A stretch of DNA of 64,000 nt. Origin: JBBSEX01 sp038239345 (lineage in GTDB: Bacteria; Acidobacteriota; Terriglobia; Bryobacterales; Bryobacteraceae). The DNA is taken from NCBI GenBank assembly GCA_038239345.1, contig JBBSEX010000013.1, positions 1-64,000 on the forward strand, read 5' to 3'. This document shows positions 25,908 to 34,694 of the stretch, piece after piece. A program made the translations under genes and the position numbers. The first letter of the stretch is position 1, and each line of letters opens with the position of its first letter. The notes under the pieces are model-generated. The model made no database searches and was not told where the DNA came from. It worked only from the letters and a program-made list of their open reading frames with translations.

Positions 25908-27054
25908 TGGTCCTCAACAGAATTTGCTTCTCCGGATCCCAATCGCCGCATAAATTTCCATTGGCATGATAGATCAGTTTGTATACGCGGCCAGATCTAT
26001 GCAAGCTCTTCATTTCGGTATAATCCGAGGTCTCAAAGGTAACCCGCACATCATCGGCGAAGAGGATGCCAAGGTTCCAGAAGTAATATCCCGCGGTGCA
26101 ATGAAGCGGCTGCGTCATGCCACAAAACTCTTCATTCGCCAAGCAATCCTCAATCAGGTCTTCGATCGAGAAACGTGTTTGCTCAATCGTAATCATCGTC
26201 TTGTTTGGCCGGTACAGGCCGCCCAACCGCGACAACTCGCGAAAGACGATATCAGTAACGCCGAGGGATCTGGCCCAGGAAATATATCGCAAGACCGCGG
26301 CCGCCGAATCGACGCCGCCGCGTTGTACGATGCAGACCAGCCTCACCGGGACGTGCTCCAGTACGTCCCGAACGGTAGCGTCGTAGACATCCTGGTGGAC
26401 GATTGGCTGCCCCGCGCGAAATCGCATGATGCGCTGATTGATTTCTCCGCTGTAGTAATGGCGGGACATCTCGGCCCGGGTCAGGTTAAATTGCGCTAGT
26501 CTGGGCAGTAGAACATCGCCTGTGGTCTCGCGGCAAAGACCGGCGGCATTGGTATAGAGAACACGCTCCTCCACTGTGCCCCCGGTGGCTGCAAAGCAAT
26601 CCAATTGATCCAGCAAACGAAGCAGCCAACTGGCATCGTCCGTATTCTCTAAGCCCGATAAAGAAAACGATAAGGGCAGATGTTTCAGTTCCTCCAGCGC
26701 CCGGCGCAAGCCGTCGAAATAGTCCGCCTGGGGCCGGATGGAAGCCGACAATAAGTTGGAATCGCGATGCTGCAGCGTCTCTGAACAGAAGGTGCATCGC
26801 GCCGAGCAGGGCTTCGCCGAGGCAAACGGAGTAAACGTAATCGGCTGTCCAAAAAGATATTCAATCCCGCCGATTGTGTGGTGAAGCCATCGCTCATCAT
26901 CGGCGCTCGGCGTTCGCAATGCGACACTCGGAACCCAGCACTGCAAACGGGGAAACAGCCGCGAGCGTCCAAGCATTCCTAGTCGGGCAAGCGGAAGACT
27001 TTGGGCGGGAAACGTCGGAAGCATTCTCTCTAGCGTATCCGACCGGGTAAGCAT
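25894..27054 (-). CDS. Radical SAM protein of unknown function
   Basis: A 386-residue radical SAM protein. The 4Fe-4S cluster motif CxxxCxxC is at Cys83, Cys87 and Cys90 (PCSARCTFC); the upstream segment FTPFASAKP and a later FSLSGLENTDDASWLLRLLDQL fit the SAM-binding barrel. After about residue 290 there is a C-terminal extension with two Cys (FCGMTQPLHC) and LCGDWDPEKQI, which might bind a further cluster or metal. No homologue is recognised. It overlaps the methyltransferase-nucleotidyltransferase gene by 14 bases and is divergent from mscL across 51 bases. Confidence 0.82.
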   Translation of the reverse strand: MLTRSDTLERMLPTFPAQSLPLARLGMLGRSRLFPRLQCWVPSVALRTPSADDERWLHHTIGGIEYLFGQPITFTPFASAKPCSARCTFCSETLQHRDSNLLSASIRPQADYFDGLRRALEELKHLPLSFSLSGLENTDDASWLLRLLDQLDCFAATGGTVEERVLYTNAAGLCRETTGDVLLPRLAQFNLTRAEMSRHYYSGEINQRIMRFRAGQPIVHQDVYDATVRDVLEHVPVRLVCIVQRGGVDSAAAVLRYISWARSLGVTDIVFRELSRLGGLYRPNKTMITIEQTRFSIEDLIEDCLANEEFCGMTQPLHCTAGYYFWNLGILFADDVRVTFETSDYTEMKSLHRSGRVYKLIYHANGNLCGDWDPEKQILLRTSAAE

Positions 27055-27105
27055 CGGAAGTCATATAAGATAACAGGACACGCCGGCACAGGAGATTTCA
27101 TTCGT

Positions 27106-27546
27106 ATGTCAGTGACAAAAGAGTTTAGAGAATTCGTTATGCGAGGGAATGTTCTCGATCTGGCGGTCGGTGTCATCATCGGCGCCTCGTTCGGGAAGAT
27201 CGTCTCATCGCTGACCAACGATGTCATCATGCCGCCCATCGGCCTGTTGCTTGGCAAGGTCGACTTTTCCAATTTGTTCGTCAACTTGTCGCCCGTCGCG
27301 TACGCTTCTTTGGCGGAAGCGAAAAAGGCCGGCGCGGCCACGATCAACTACGGAATCTTCCTCAACACAATTCTTGATTTCGTAATAGTCGCGTTCGTTA
27401 TTTTTCTCATCGTGAAACAGGTCAACCGTTTTCACAAGGCGCCGGAAGCAGTGCCGGTGATTGTCACCAAAGAATGTCCCTATTGCCTCAGCAAGATTGC
27501 TCTCGGAGCCACGCGATGCCCGCAGTGTACGTCGGAGTTGAAGTAG
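27106..27546 (+). CDS. mscL: Large-conductance mechanosensitive channel MscL with zinc ribbon
   Basis: A 146-residue MscL that opens under membrane tension to release solutes on osmotic downshock. The N-terminal amphipathic helix EFREFVMRGNVLDLAVGVIIG and pore helix end FGKIVSSLTNDVIMPPIGLL, and a second membrane helix (residues about 84-105), are orthodox. Unlike the E. coli channel the cytosolic end carries Cys124/Cys127 and Cys138/Cys141 (CPYC, CPQC), a zinc-ribbon-like knuckle in place of the usual helical bundle. Related MscL tails occur in other phyla, so this is a family variant, not a broken gene. Confidence 0.95.
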   Translation: MSVTKEFREFVMRGNVLDLAVGVIIGASFGKIVSSLTNDVIMPPIGLLLGKVDFSNLFVNLSPVAYASLAEAKKAGAATINYGIFLNTILDFVIVAFVIFLIVKQVNRFHKAPEAVPVIVTKECPYCLSKIALGATRCPQCTSELK

Positions 27547-27609
27547 CGACGTAAGCAAAGATTTTCAGCGCTTACTCACAGGTTTTTCAATAGATTTCAA
27601 CAGCTTCTT

Positions 27610-29283
27610 CTACTTCGCCGAACCTTCTTTCAACGTCAGGATCTGATTCGCCTTCACGTTGGTATACACTTCGCGAAGGCCCAGCGGCCAACGAATTTCT
27701 ATACTCGACGCCTCATCCGCTTCACCCAACCCGAAGTGCAGCCGTAAATCGCTTTGGGAATAAAAACTGGATTGGCTCAACACATCTTGCCGCTGCCTGC
27801 GTCCGCCCGCGGTCAGGATTACGGTTGCACCCAGCGCCGTCCGGTTTGACTTTGTGCCGATCAGTTTTAATTTCAGCCAGTGATTCGCCGCCTTCAAATC
27901 ATTCCGCAATAGCGACGGCGGTTCCCCCATGTTCATCACCAGCACGTCGATATCGCCATCATTATCGAAGTCGCCGAACGCACATCCGCGGCTGGAATGC
28001 GGCTCCAGAATTGCAGGACCCGCCTGTGCGCTGATGTCCTGCAGCACACCGCCACCCTTGTTGTGAAACACCACCCGGGGATTCTTATATTTATACTCGG
28101 CGAACGATTGCTCCACTTCCGGATATACATTTCCGTTGACGAAAAAGAGATCGGGCAGGCCATCGTTGTCCAGATCCACCAAACCTGCTCCCCAGCCCAC
28201 ATAGCGCGTCAAAACGCCGAGCGAAGCCTTGGTCGTGACGTCTTCAAACAGCCCGCCGCCTTTGTTGTGATAGAGCACCGGAGTGTCATCCGCGAAATGA
28301 GTTTTGAACAAGTCCAGCCGTCCAGAATTATAAACGTCGCCGATCCCGACGCCCATACCCGCCTGCTCCCGGCCATCTTCGTTATAGGCAACACCCGACT
28401 CGAGGCCGATATCGATGAACGTACCGTCATGCTGATTTTTATAGAGGATGCTAGCCGTGGAATCGCAGGCGACGAAAATATCTGGCCATCCGTCGCCGTC
28501 GAAATCGGCCGCCACCGCCGTCATGGCGTAGCGCTTATCGGCCTTGGCGATACCAGACGCCTCAGAGACATCCGTGAACGTTCCATCGCCGTTGTTCTTG
28601 TACAGCGCGTTCCGGCCTGTCGGCAAGCCCTTCGGACCGCAATTGACGGCGATGCCTTTCCACATGCAATTTTCCGCGGCACCAGGCTTGGGGGTCGTTT
28701 TCGGATCGAAATCGAGGTAAGTGCTAACGAATAGGTCGAGAAATCCGTCGCGATCGTAGTCGATGAAAGTGCACCCGGCGCCCCATCGCGGCTTAGGATT
28801 CAGCAGACCCGCTTGCTTCGTCACATCGGTGAATGTTCCATTGCCATTGTTGCGGTAGAGAATATTCTGGCCCCAACAGCTCAGGAAAAGGTCGTCAAAA
28901 CCATCGTTATTATAATCGCCAATACAGACTCCTGAAACCCACGCAACGCGCTCCAGGCCAGCTTTCTTGGTGACATCGCTGAATGTCCCGTCGCGATTAT
29001 TTTTGTATAAGCGATTGCTGGTGGCAGGCGGCGCAGCATCCAGCCGTGAACCGCCAGGCACAAAGATATCGAGCCAGCCGTCATGGTCGAAATCGAAAAA
29101 AGCGATGCCGCACCCATTCGTTTCCAGAATGAATTGTTTATGGTCGGGCGCGCCGTAAACGATGGGTTCCGTCAAGCCCGCTTTCGCCGCAATATCGACG
29201 AAATACGGCATTGCGTCCGCTTCCTTCGCGCGAGCCAACGCAGGCAATAGCAGCGGAAGCTTCAACAAATCGCGGCGCTTCAC
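27610..29283 (-). CDS. Exported FG-GAP/ASPIC-UnbV repeat protein
   Basis: A 557-residue protein of the CRTAC1-like group. A Tat-like signal (MKRRDLLKLPLLLPALARA) is followed by at least six FG-GAP/VCBS-type repeats with the calcium-binding DxDxDGxxD pattern (FFDFDHDGWLDIFVPGG, AADFDGDGWPDIFVACD, FGDFDNDGDIDVLVMN) predicted to form a beta-propeller, and a C-terminal ASPIC/UnbV domain (LKLKLIGTKSNRTALGATV). These proteins are abundant in Solibacter-like genomes; their role is unclear. It overlaps the next copy by four bases, so the two are transcribed together. Confidence 0.9.
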   Translation of the reverse strand: MKRRDLLKLPLLLPALARAKEADAMPYFVDIAAKAGLTEPIVYGAPDHKQFILETNGCGIAFFDFDHDGWLDIFVPGGSRLDAAPPATSNRLYKNNRDGTFSDVTKKAGLERVAWVSGVCIGDYNNDGFDDLFLSCWGQNILYRNNGNGTFTDVTKQAGLLNPKPRWGAGCTFIDYDRDGFLDLFVSTYLDFDPKTTPKPGAAENCMWKGIAVNCGPKGLPTGRNALYKNNGDGTFTDVSEASGIAKADKRYAMTAVAADFDGDGWPDIFVACDSTASILYKNQHDGTFIDIGLESGVAYNEDGREQAGMGVGIGDVYNSGRLDLFKTHFADDTPVLYHNKGGGLFEDVTTKASLGVLTRYVGWGAGLVDLDNDGLPDLFFVNGNVYPEVEQSFAEYKYKNPRVVFHNKGGGVLQDISAQAGPAILEPHSSRGCAFGDFDNDGDIDVLVMNMGEPPSLLRNDLKAANHWLKLKLIGTKSNRTALGATVILTAGGRRQRQDVLSQSSFYSQSDLRLHFGLGEADEASSIEIRWPLGLREVYTNVKANQILTLKEGSAK

Positions 29284-31013
29284 GATTTCGGCGCTTTCCC
29301 TTCCACAACCGTCAGAATTTGATTTACCGTCGTACCAGGGTACTTTTCTACTATTCCACTGGGCCAGCGGATCTCAATGTCGGCCTTCGCCGCCTTGCCT
29401 AATCCGAAGTGCACGCGCATGTCATTCTGCGAAATATAACTGCCGCCGCTGCGAACCTCGTCCATTTGCCGGTGCGGACCATCCGTTGTACAAATGATGC
29501 GAGCCCCAATGCCGGAGCGGTTCGACTTCGTTCCCACCGTCTTCACCTTGATCCAGTTGTTCTTGATCGTCTGATCGCAGCGGAGCAGTTGCGGAACATC
29601 GTTGATGCAATTCACAACCACGTCGATGTCGCCGTCGTTATCGAAATCCCCAAAGGCACACCCACGCCCCGGCACTTTTTCCAGAATGCCAGGACCACCA
29701 TCCATCGACACATCGGCGAACTTACCGTTACCCAAATTGCGGTACAACACCTTGCGCTCTCGATAACCGGACTCGGCGTCATTCTCGCCAACTTCCGGGT
29801 ACACGTGTCCGTTGCACACGAAAATATCGGGCCATCCATCGTTATCGAAATCAAGAAAACCCACACCCCAGCCAAGGAAGCGCGTATTCTTTCCCAAACC
29901 GGTTTGAAACGTCATGTCTTCAAAAAATCCGTTTCCCTGATTACGATACAAGCTCGACGTATCGCCGGCGAAATTGGTTTTGACAATATCGAGTTGGCCG
30001 TCACAATCGAAGTCCACGGCCGATACGCCCATTCCCGCTTGCGGCTTACCGTCGGCGCTATAAGCAACGCCGGCTTCGATTGCTACATCGGTAAACGTGC
30101 CATCGTGGTTGTTCTTATAGAGTGCCGATGAGGTGGAATCGTTGGCCACGTAGATGTCGGGCCAGCCGTCATTATCGAAGTCCGCTACCAACACCCCAAG
30201 CCCGTATGTTCCCGGCGTTTTAAGAATGCCCGAGGTCTCCGATACGTCAGTGAACGTACCGTCGCCGTTGTTGTGAAACAGAATATTCTTTCCCCCTTGT
30301 AAGCCTGGAGGACCGCAGGCGACTACCAACCCTTTATAGAGACACGGGCCCGATTCGGGCAGAGGCGCGGTCTTCGGATCGAAGTCGATATAGTTGGCCA
30401 CAAATAAATCCAGGTGGCCGTCACGATCGTAATCCAGGAATGCACAGCCCGTGTTCCAGCGCTGCAGACCAGTAGTTGTACGGCTAGTCACACCCGCCTT
30501 CAACGCGACATCGGTAAACGTTCCGTTGCCGTTGTTTCGATACAGCGCGCAGTCGCCCCAATACGTTACGAAGAGGTCCTCATGGCCGTCGTTGTTATAG
30601 TCGCCCACACAAACGCCTTGCCCCCAGCCCGTTCTAACCAGACCCGCTTTAGCGGTTACATCGGTGAAAGTACCGTCGCGATTGTTCTTGTAAAGACGGC
30701 CCGTGGGCTCTTCCCCCTTGGCATATTTCGCTTCAAAGCGCGTTCCATTCACCAGGAAGATGTCCAGCCAACCGTCATCGTCATAGTCGAAGAACGCGAC
30801 GCCGCATCCGGTAGTCTCGAGCAAAAAACGATTCCGCTTTTCGCTGCCGAACGTGGTCTTCATGCGCAATCCGGCCTCGCGCGCTACATTGACGAATTGA
30901 AAACCTAAGGGAAGTCCTTGCACCAATTGATCGAAAGTGAAGACGCCTGCGGTGGCGCAGATCGATTGTATAAACCTCCGGCGCGTCGGCACTACGGCCT
31001 TCCTTGTCGACAC
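29280..31013 (-). CDS. Exported FG-GAP/ASPIC-UnbV repeat protein, paralogue
   Basis: A 577-residue paralogue of the downstream gene. The twin-arginine signal is stronger (TRRRFIQSICATAGVFTF), then repeats such as FFDYDDDGWLDIFLVNG and VADFDNDGWPDIYVANDS, and a final ASPIC/UnbV domain (IKVKTVGTKSNRSGIGARI). Its stop overlaps the start of the next copy (ATGA), so the pair arose by tandem duplication and is translated in tandem. It is divergent from the multiheme cytochrome gene. Confidence 0.9.
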   Translation of the reverse strand: MSTRKAVVPTRRRFIQSICATAGVFTFDQLVQGLPLGFQFVNVAREAGLRMKTTFGSEKRNRFLLETTGCGVAFFDYDDDGWLDIFLVNGTRFEAKYAKGEEPTGRLYKNNRDGTFTDVTAKAGLVRTGWGQGVCVGDYNNDGHEDLFVTYWGDCALYRNNGNGTFTDVALKAGVTSRTTTGLQRWNTGCAFLDYDRDGHLDLFVANYIDFDPKTAPLPESGPCLYKGLVVACGPPGLQGGKNILFHNNGDGTFTDVSETSGILKTPGTYGLGVLVADFDNDGWPDIYVANDSTSSALYKNNHDGTFTDVAIEAGVAYSADGKPQAGMGVSAVDFDCDGQLDIVKTNFAGDTSSLYRNQGNGFFEDMTFQTGLGKNTRFLGWGVGFLDFDNDGWPDIFVCNGHVYPEVGENDAESGYRERKVLYRNLGNGKFADVSMDGGPGILEKVPGRGCAFGDFDNDGDIDVVVNCINDVPQLLRCDQTIKNNWIKVKTVGTKSNRSGIGARIICTTDGPHRQMDEVRSGGSYISQNDMRVHFGLGKAAKADIEIRWPSGIVEKYPGTTVNQILTVVEGKAPKS

Positions 31014-31184
31014 GAAAAAGGTTGGCGCGAAAAAGCGTGCCGCAGTTTACATGTTTCCGAGGGAATAATTTTGTCGTCAGTGAAAGTAAATGCAATCACT
31101 GGCGGAAGCATCCAAAACACAAAGATGAGCGACTTCGGAAGCATGCTGGAGAAGGACAAATGTGACCGGCCGCCCGTTTCAACT

Positions 31185-32741
31185 ATGTTACCGAATGTTA
31201 TGAAGTATGGGGTGATTTGTTTTGTCATCACCTTGGCTGCGGCGTTCGCGGAGGAACCTGCCTGCGCGAGTTGCCATCCCCGGGAGACCGCTAACTATCG
31301 TCCTACCGCGATGGCAAACTCCATTTCGGCTCCTGGCGACAATGGCGGTGGGCGAATCGTTCACAAGCCATCGGGCAGTACGATCGACATCATTCAACTT
31401 AACGACACGATGATTCATCGCCTAAGCGAAGGTGGACGTTTCGCCGAACATCCCGTGGCTTATGCGGTAGGCGCCGGCATAGTGGGGAAGAGTTTTCTGG
31501 TTCGGATTGGGAAATACCTGTTTCAATCGCCGGCATCGTATTACACGACACGTAAGGGTTGGGATCTGACGCCTGGTTATGAACCGGAACGTCACCTCGA
31601 CTTCGATCACGAAATTTCGTCCGGCTGCCTGTTCTGCCATACAGGGGCGGTGCATCTGATTGAAGGAAGCAACAATCGTTATCAAGAGATCCCGTTCACT
31701 TCGATCTCTTGCGAGCGTTGCCATGGACCCTCGGCCGCCCATATAGCGCACCATTCCAAACAGAACATCGTAAATCCAGCTACGCTCAGTGCGCGGGCCC
31801 GCGATAGTGTCTGCGAGCAGTGTCCCCTGGAAGGCGCGATGCGTATCTTGAATCCTGGCAAAGACTGGTGGGATTTCCGTGCGGGTCTGCCATTGGAGCA
31901 GGTCTTTTCGGTATATGTAGCGAAACCGGTCATAGACCTCCGGGCTGTCAGTCAGGTAGAACAGCTTGCCGATATCGCGTGCGCTCGCGGCGGAACAGTG
32001 TGGTGCGGCACTTGTCACGATCCTCACGGCGATGTGGTCGCGGATCGTAAGCGGCAAGTGAGGCAGATTTGTACTTCGTGCCATCAACAGCTTTCCCAAA
32101 TCTCACATCCGCCGTCACTCGCCGAGTGCACCAGCTGTCACATGCCATCGCGCGATGCGAACGATGTCGCGCATGCAGCCGTAACCGACCATCGAATCTT
32201 GCGCCGTCCCGATGTTTCAGTCGCGAGCGTCAGAAACCCGCCCTTGCACGTAGCCGCCTGGCATGAGCCGGACGTCAGCATCAGGCAGAGAAATTTCGGA
32301 CTGGCCTCTTTGGCAATTGCCGAAGAGCATCGATCGTCGACGATGGCGCTTGAGTCCGTGCGCCTATTAACTACTACTCTTCCGCAGCCGATTTCCGGGG
32401 ATCCGGAAGTACTCGAGGCGCTCGGATCCGTGCTCCTCCAACAATGCCGGCCCGCTGACGCAAGGGGATTATTCTCCGCGGCTCTTGCTAAAGATTCCAA
32501 CAACGCCGTCTTGGCGCTCGACCTTGGAATCGCTTGCGAAGAAGCGGCCGATCAGGGTTGCGCCATTCGTAACCTCAATCGCGCAATCCTACTCGACCCT
32601 TCGCTGCGGCGGGCCTACTTCGAACTCGCAAAAGTATATGGAACCGGCCGGCAATCCGTGGCTCGGCGTCAAGTTCTGCAACGATACTTAAAGCCATTCC
32701 CGGACAGTATCGCCGCCCAATTATTGCTTGCCGCCGACTAG
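31185..32741 (+). CDS. Hexaheme cytochrome c with TPR tail
   Basis: About 518 residues. After a signal peptide (KYGVICFVITLAAAFAEEP) there are six c-type heme motifs (CASCH, CLFCH, CERCH, CGTCH, CTSCH, CTSCH) and one decayed site, CEQCP, without the His. Residues about 400-518 form TPR-like helices. The frame stays open far upstream to 30918, but no signal-like start is found before 31185; the ATG at 31200 is an alternative. It should carry electrons in the periplasm. Its last 21 bases overlap the convergent copper-monooxygenase gene. A multiheme protein with TPR may bind partners in an electron-transfer complex. Confidence 0.85.
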   Translation: MLPNVMKYGVICFVITLAAAFAEEPACASCHPRETANYRPTAMANSISAPGDNGGGRIVHKPSGSTIDIIQLNDTMIHRLSEGGRFAEHPVAYAVGAGIVGKSFLVRIGKYLFQSPASYYTTRKGWDLTPGYEPERHLDFDHEISSGCLFCHTGAVHLIEGSNNRYQEIPFTSISCERCHGPSAAHIAHHSKQNIVNPATLSARARDSVCEQCPLEGAMRILNPGKDWWDFRAGLPLEQVFSVYVAKPVIDLRAVSQVEQLADIACARGGTVWCGTCHDPHGDVVADRKRQVRQICTSCHQQLSQISHPPSLAECTSCHMPSRDANDVAHAAVTDHRILRRPDVSVASVRNPPLHVAAWHEPDVSIRQRNFGLASLAIAEEHRSSTMALESVRLLTTTLPQPISGDPEVLEALGSVLLQQCRPADARGLFSAALAKDSNNAVLALDLGIACEEAADQGCAIRNLNRAILLDPSLRRAYFELAKVYGTGRQSVARRQVLQRYLKPFPDSIAAQLLLAAD

Positions 32742-34619
32742 TTGGGCGCGTACGCGGTCAAGGTTCTGCCTCGCCACCATGTTGTCGGGTTTCAGTTTCA
32801 CAGCGCGTTCAAATAGATCGCCCGCCGCCGTTAAGTCGCCTTGCATGGCCAGCGCCACACCCAGGTTCGTGCAGGCATCGGAGCTGTCCGGAGTCAATGC
32901 CACTACCTCGCGGAAGTCGGCCGTAGCGGACCGCAAGTCGCCAGCGCGAGCGAATTTGTGTCCCCTTACTGCAAGCGTATCCGCCAGATACTGGAGCGCC
33001 CTTGCATCGCCGCGCCGCGATCGCAAAACTTCGCGCAGGTGCGGGATCGCCTCGTCAACAGCGTCTCGTGAAATCAGCAGCAGGGCAAGATTGTAGTGCG
33101 CGTCGGGATACTCCGGCCTCACCTTCAACGCTTCTCTATATTGCACCTCCGCTTCCTGCGGCTTATCGGCCAGTTGAAGGAACGCCCCCAGGGTATTGAG
33201 CGCCACTTCGTCGCGCGGATGAAGACGTATCGCTGCGCCCATCTCGGTTATGGCACCGGTGTGGTCGCCTTTGGCTTGCAGAAGACCACTCAGATTGAAA
33301 TGCGCCGTGAAATCTTTCGAATCGCGGAGCAGCAGTTTGCGCATCACGGCTTCGCGAATCACCGCACGCTTGTCGCCCGGGCCGCGCGGTAGGATCTGCA
33401 ACCAGACGTGCCCCATTTCATCGGTAGCCTGATCGCCGGCGGTTACGCGCTGCGGTGGCCGATTTGGATTCGCCGGATTCGCGCTTGAATTATCGTACGT
33501 CCAGCGCATCGAAATCGTCGTCCCCATCGGCAGATAAACTGGCGACTTGTAACGATAGACTGCTTGCCATTTCACATCCCAATGGCGGATGTGGAGCAGT
33601 TCACTCTTCCCTCCGCCAGGTAATTGCGCGATGACTTCGACGTCCTGGCCCAGATAATGAGCATGCGGATAAATGCCGAGAAGATCGACGGCAACGGGCA
33701 ACGTGAATTTGTCCGTCACGGAGAAAGCGCGCGCATCGGCGGGAATATCAAGCGCCGCGTCATTTTCAAGTTGCAAAAGCAGGGGACGCAGACGTGGCGG
33801 CTCTTCGGAGAAATATAAACCAATCGAGGGCTGTACGGTCTCAGGCTTACCCGAGGGCTGCATGTGCATATTCAAGACCAGATCGGTGCCTGGCTCGATT
33901 TGCCAAGCCATTCCCGGCGATTCCTGCGCCAGCACTGAGCCCGGCTTCCAAAAAAGGAAATGACTTTCCGGATCAAGGACGGCCGTTTCGATCTTCAGGT
34001 CCATTCCCGGGAAACCGGTTTGTCCATCCTGGTGATCCTTCCACCGCGTTGATTGATTCCGGTCGATCAGCAGATTGGCATGGTGCACAATGCGTTCATT
34101 GCCCGGGCGAATCTGGAGCGCCCGCACATTCCTCAGACTATCGAGAGGAAAGTGAAATAGAAAATTCCGGTACACATCCGGACCCTCCGCGGCAAGCGTG
34201 TAAGGCTCAGCCAACGTCAGCACCAAATCCGGTTCGCCGAGTTGCCAGCCGCTTGTGAATTTAGGCGGCGCAGGACGGTCGCTTGCCAAGCCTTCCTGGC
34301 TTCCCGCGACAACCCAGCGGTTGATGAGCTGAATTTGAGAGTCGCTTAGCCGGCGCTCTTCGGCAAATTTGAACACACCCGCATCCGGTAGCCAGGGTGG
34401 CATGAAGCGACTTTTCGTGACCGCCGCAATTTGCTTGGCGTGCTTCAGGACGTCGGTATAAGTCAGCAAACTGAATGGCGCGGATTCGCCGGGACGATGA
34501 CAGGGGGAACAATTTTCGAAGATTAGCGCAGCGATGTCTTTATTAAAGGTTGGAAGCACTTGCGCGATCACACCGGGAGTAATCGCGAGGAAGACGGCCA
34601 ATGGAACGGCTTGATTCAT
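32721..34619 (-). CDS. Cytochrome c / copper monooxygenase-like / TPR protein
   Basis: A 632-residue exported protein. The signal peptide ends near VIAQ; a single heme motif is at Cys37-Cys40-His41 (CSPCH). Residues about 150-410 resemble the two copper domains of peptidylglycine and dopamine monooxygenases: VHHANLL (His179/180), NMHMQPSGK (His252), YPHAHYLG (His319/321) and a Met in DEMGHVWLQILP. Residues about 430-630 are TPR repeats. The three parts together would bring electrons to a copper oxygenase. The residues for copper are visible, but substrate and activity are not established. It lies downstream of the TonB receptor with a terminator between. Confidence 0.8.
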   Translation of the reverse strand: MNQAVPLAVFLAITPGVIAQVLPTFNKDIAALIFENCSPCHRPGESAPFSLLTYTDVLKHAKQIAAVTKSRFMPPWLPDAGVFKFAEERRLSDSQIQLINRWVVAGSQEGLASDRPAPPKFTSGWQLGEPDLVLTLAEPYTLAAEGPDVYRNFLFHFPLDSLRNVRALQIRPGNERIVHHANLLIDRNQSTRWKDHQDGQTGFPGMDLKIETAVLDPESHFLFWKPGSVLAQESPGMAWQIEPGTDLVLNMHMQPSGKPETVQPSIGLYFSEEPPRLRPLLLQLENDAALDIPADARAFSVTDKFTLPVAVDLLGIYPHAHYLGQDVEVIAQLPGGGKSELLHIRHWDVKWQAVYRYKSPVYLPMGTTISMRWTYDNSSANPANPNRPPQRVTAGDQATDEMGHVWLQILPRGPGDKRAVIREAVMRKLLLRDSKDFTAHFNLSGLLQAKGDHTGAITEMGAAIRLHPRDEVALNTLGAFLQLADKPQEAEVQYREALKVRPEYPDAHYNLALLLISRDAVDEAIPHLREVLRSRRGDARALQYLADTLAVRGHKFARAGDLRSATADFREVVALTPDSSDACTNLGVALAMQGDLTAAGDLFERAVKLKPDNMVARQNLDRVRAQLVGGKQ

Positions 34620-34645
34620 GACGCGGAAATTTGGCCTGCAAAAGT

Positions 34646-34676
34646 AAAAGGGGAGCGGTTTCCCGCCCCCCCTTTT
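34646..34676 (-). terminator. Rho-independent terminator after the TonB receptor
   Basis: On the minus strand a G-rich arm (AAAAGGGG then GCGG-type) pairs with CCGC and CCCCTTTT around a small loop, followed by TTTTACTTTT. It sits 19 bases after the receptor stop and just before the copper-monooxygenase gene, so the two may be separate units. Confidence 0.7.
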
Positions 34677-34694
34677 TATATCGACCAGATTCGA

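Noticed and set aside
27551..27575. GTAAGC/GCTTAC inverted repeat between mscL and the ASPIC gene as a terminator
   Set aside because: Six-base stem with a 13-base loop and no T-run directly after it; too weak to call.
27997..28734. Long plus-strand reading frame of 245 codons opposite an ASPIC/UnbV gene
   Set aside because: It is antisense to a well-supported gene whose Asp/Gly-rich repeats create open antisense frames; no domain or start signal is seen. The same holds for 29409-30131.
30918..31184. N-terminal extension of the hexaheme gene
   Set aside because: The frame is open, but the residues before 31185 show no signal peptide and overlap the start of the divergent gene; the hydrophobic signal begins after 31200.
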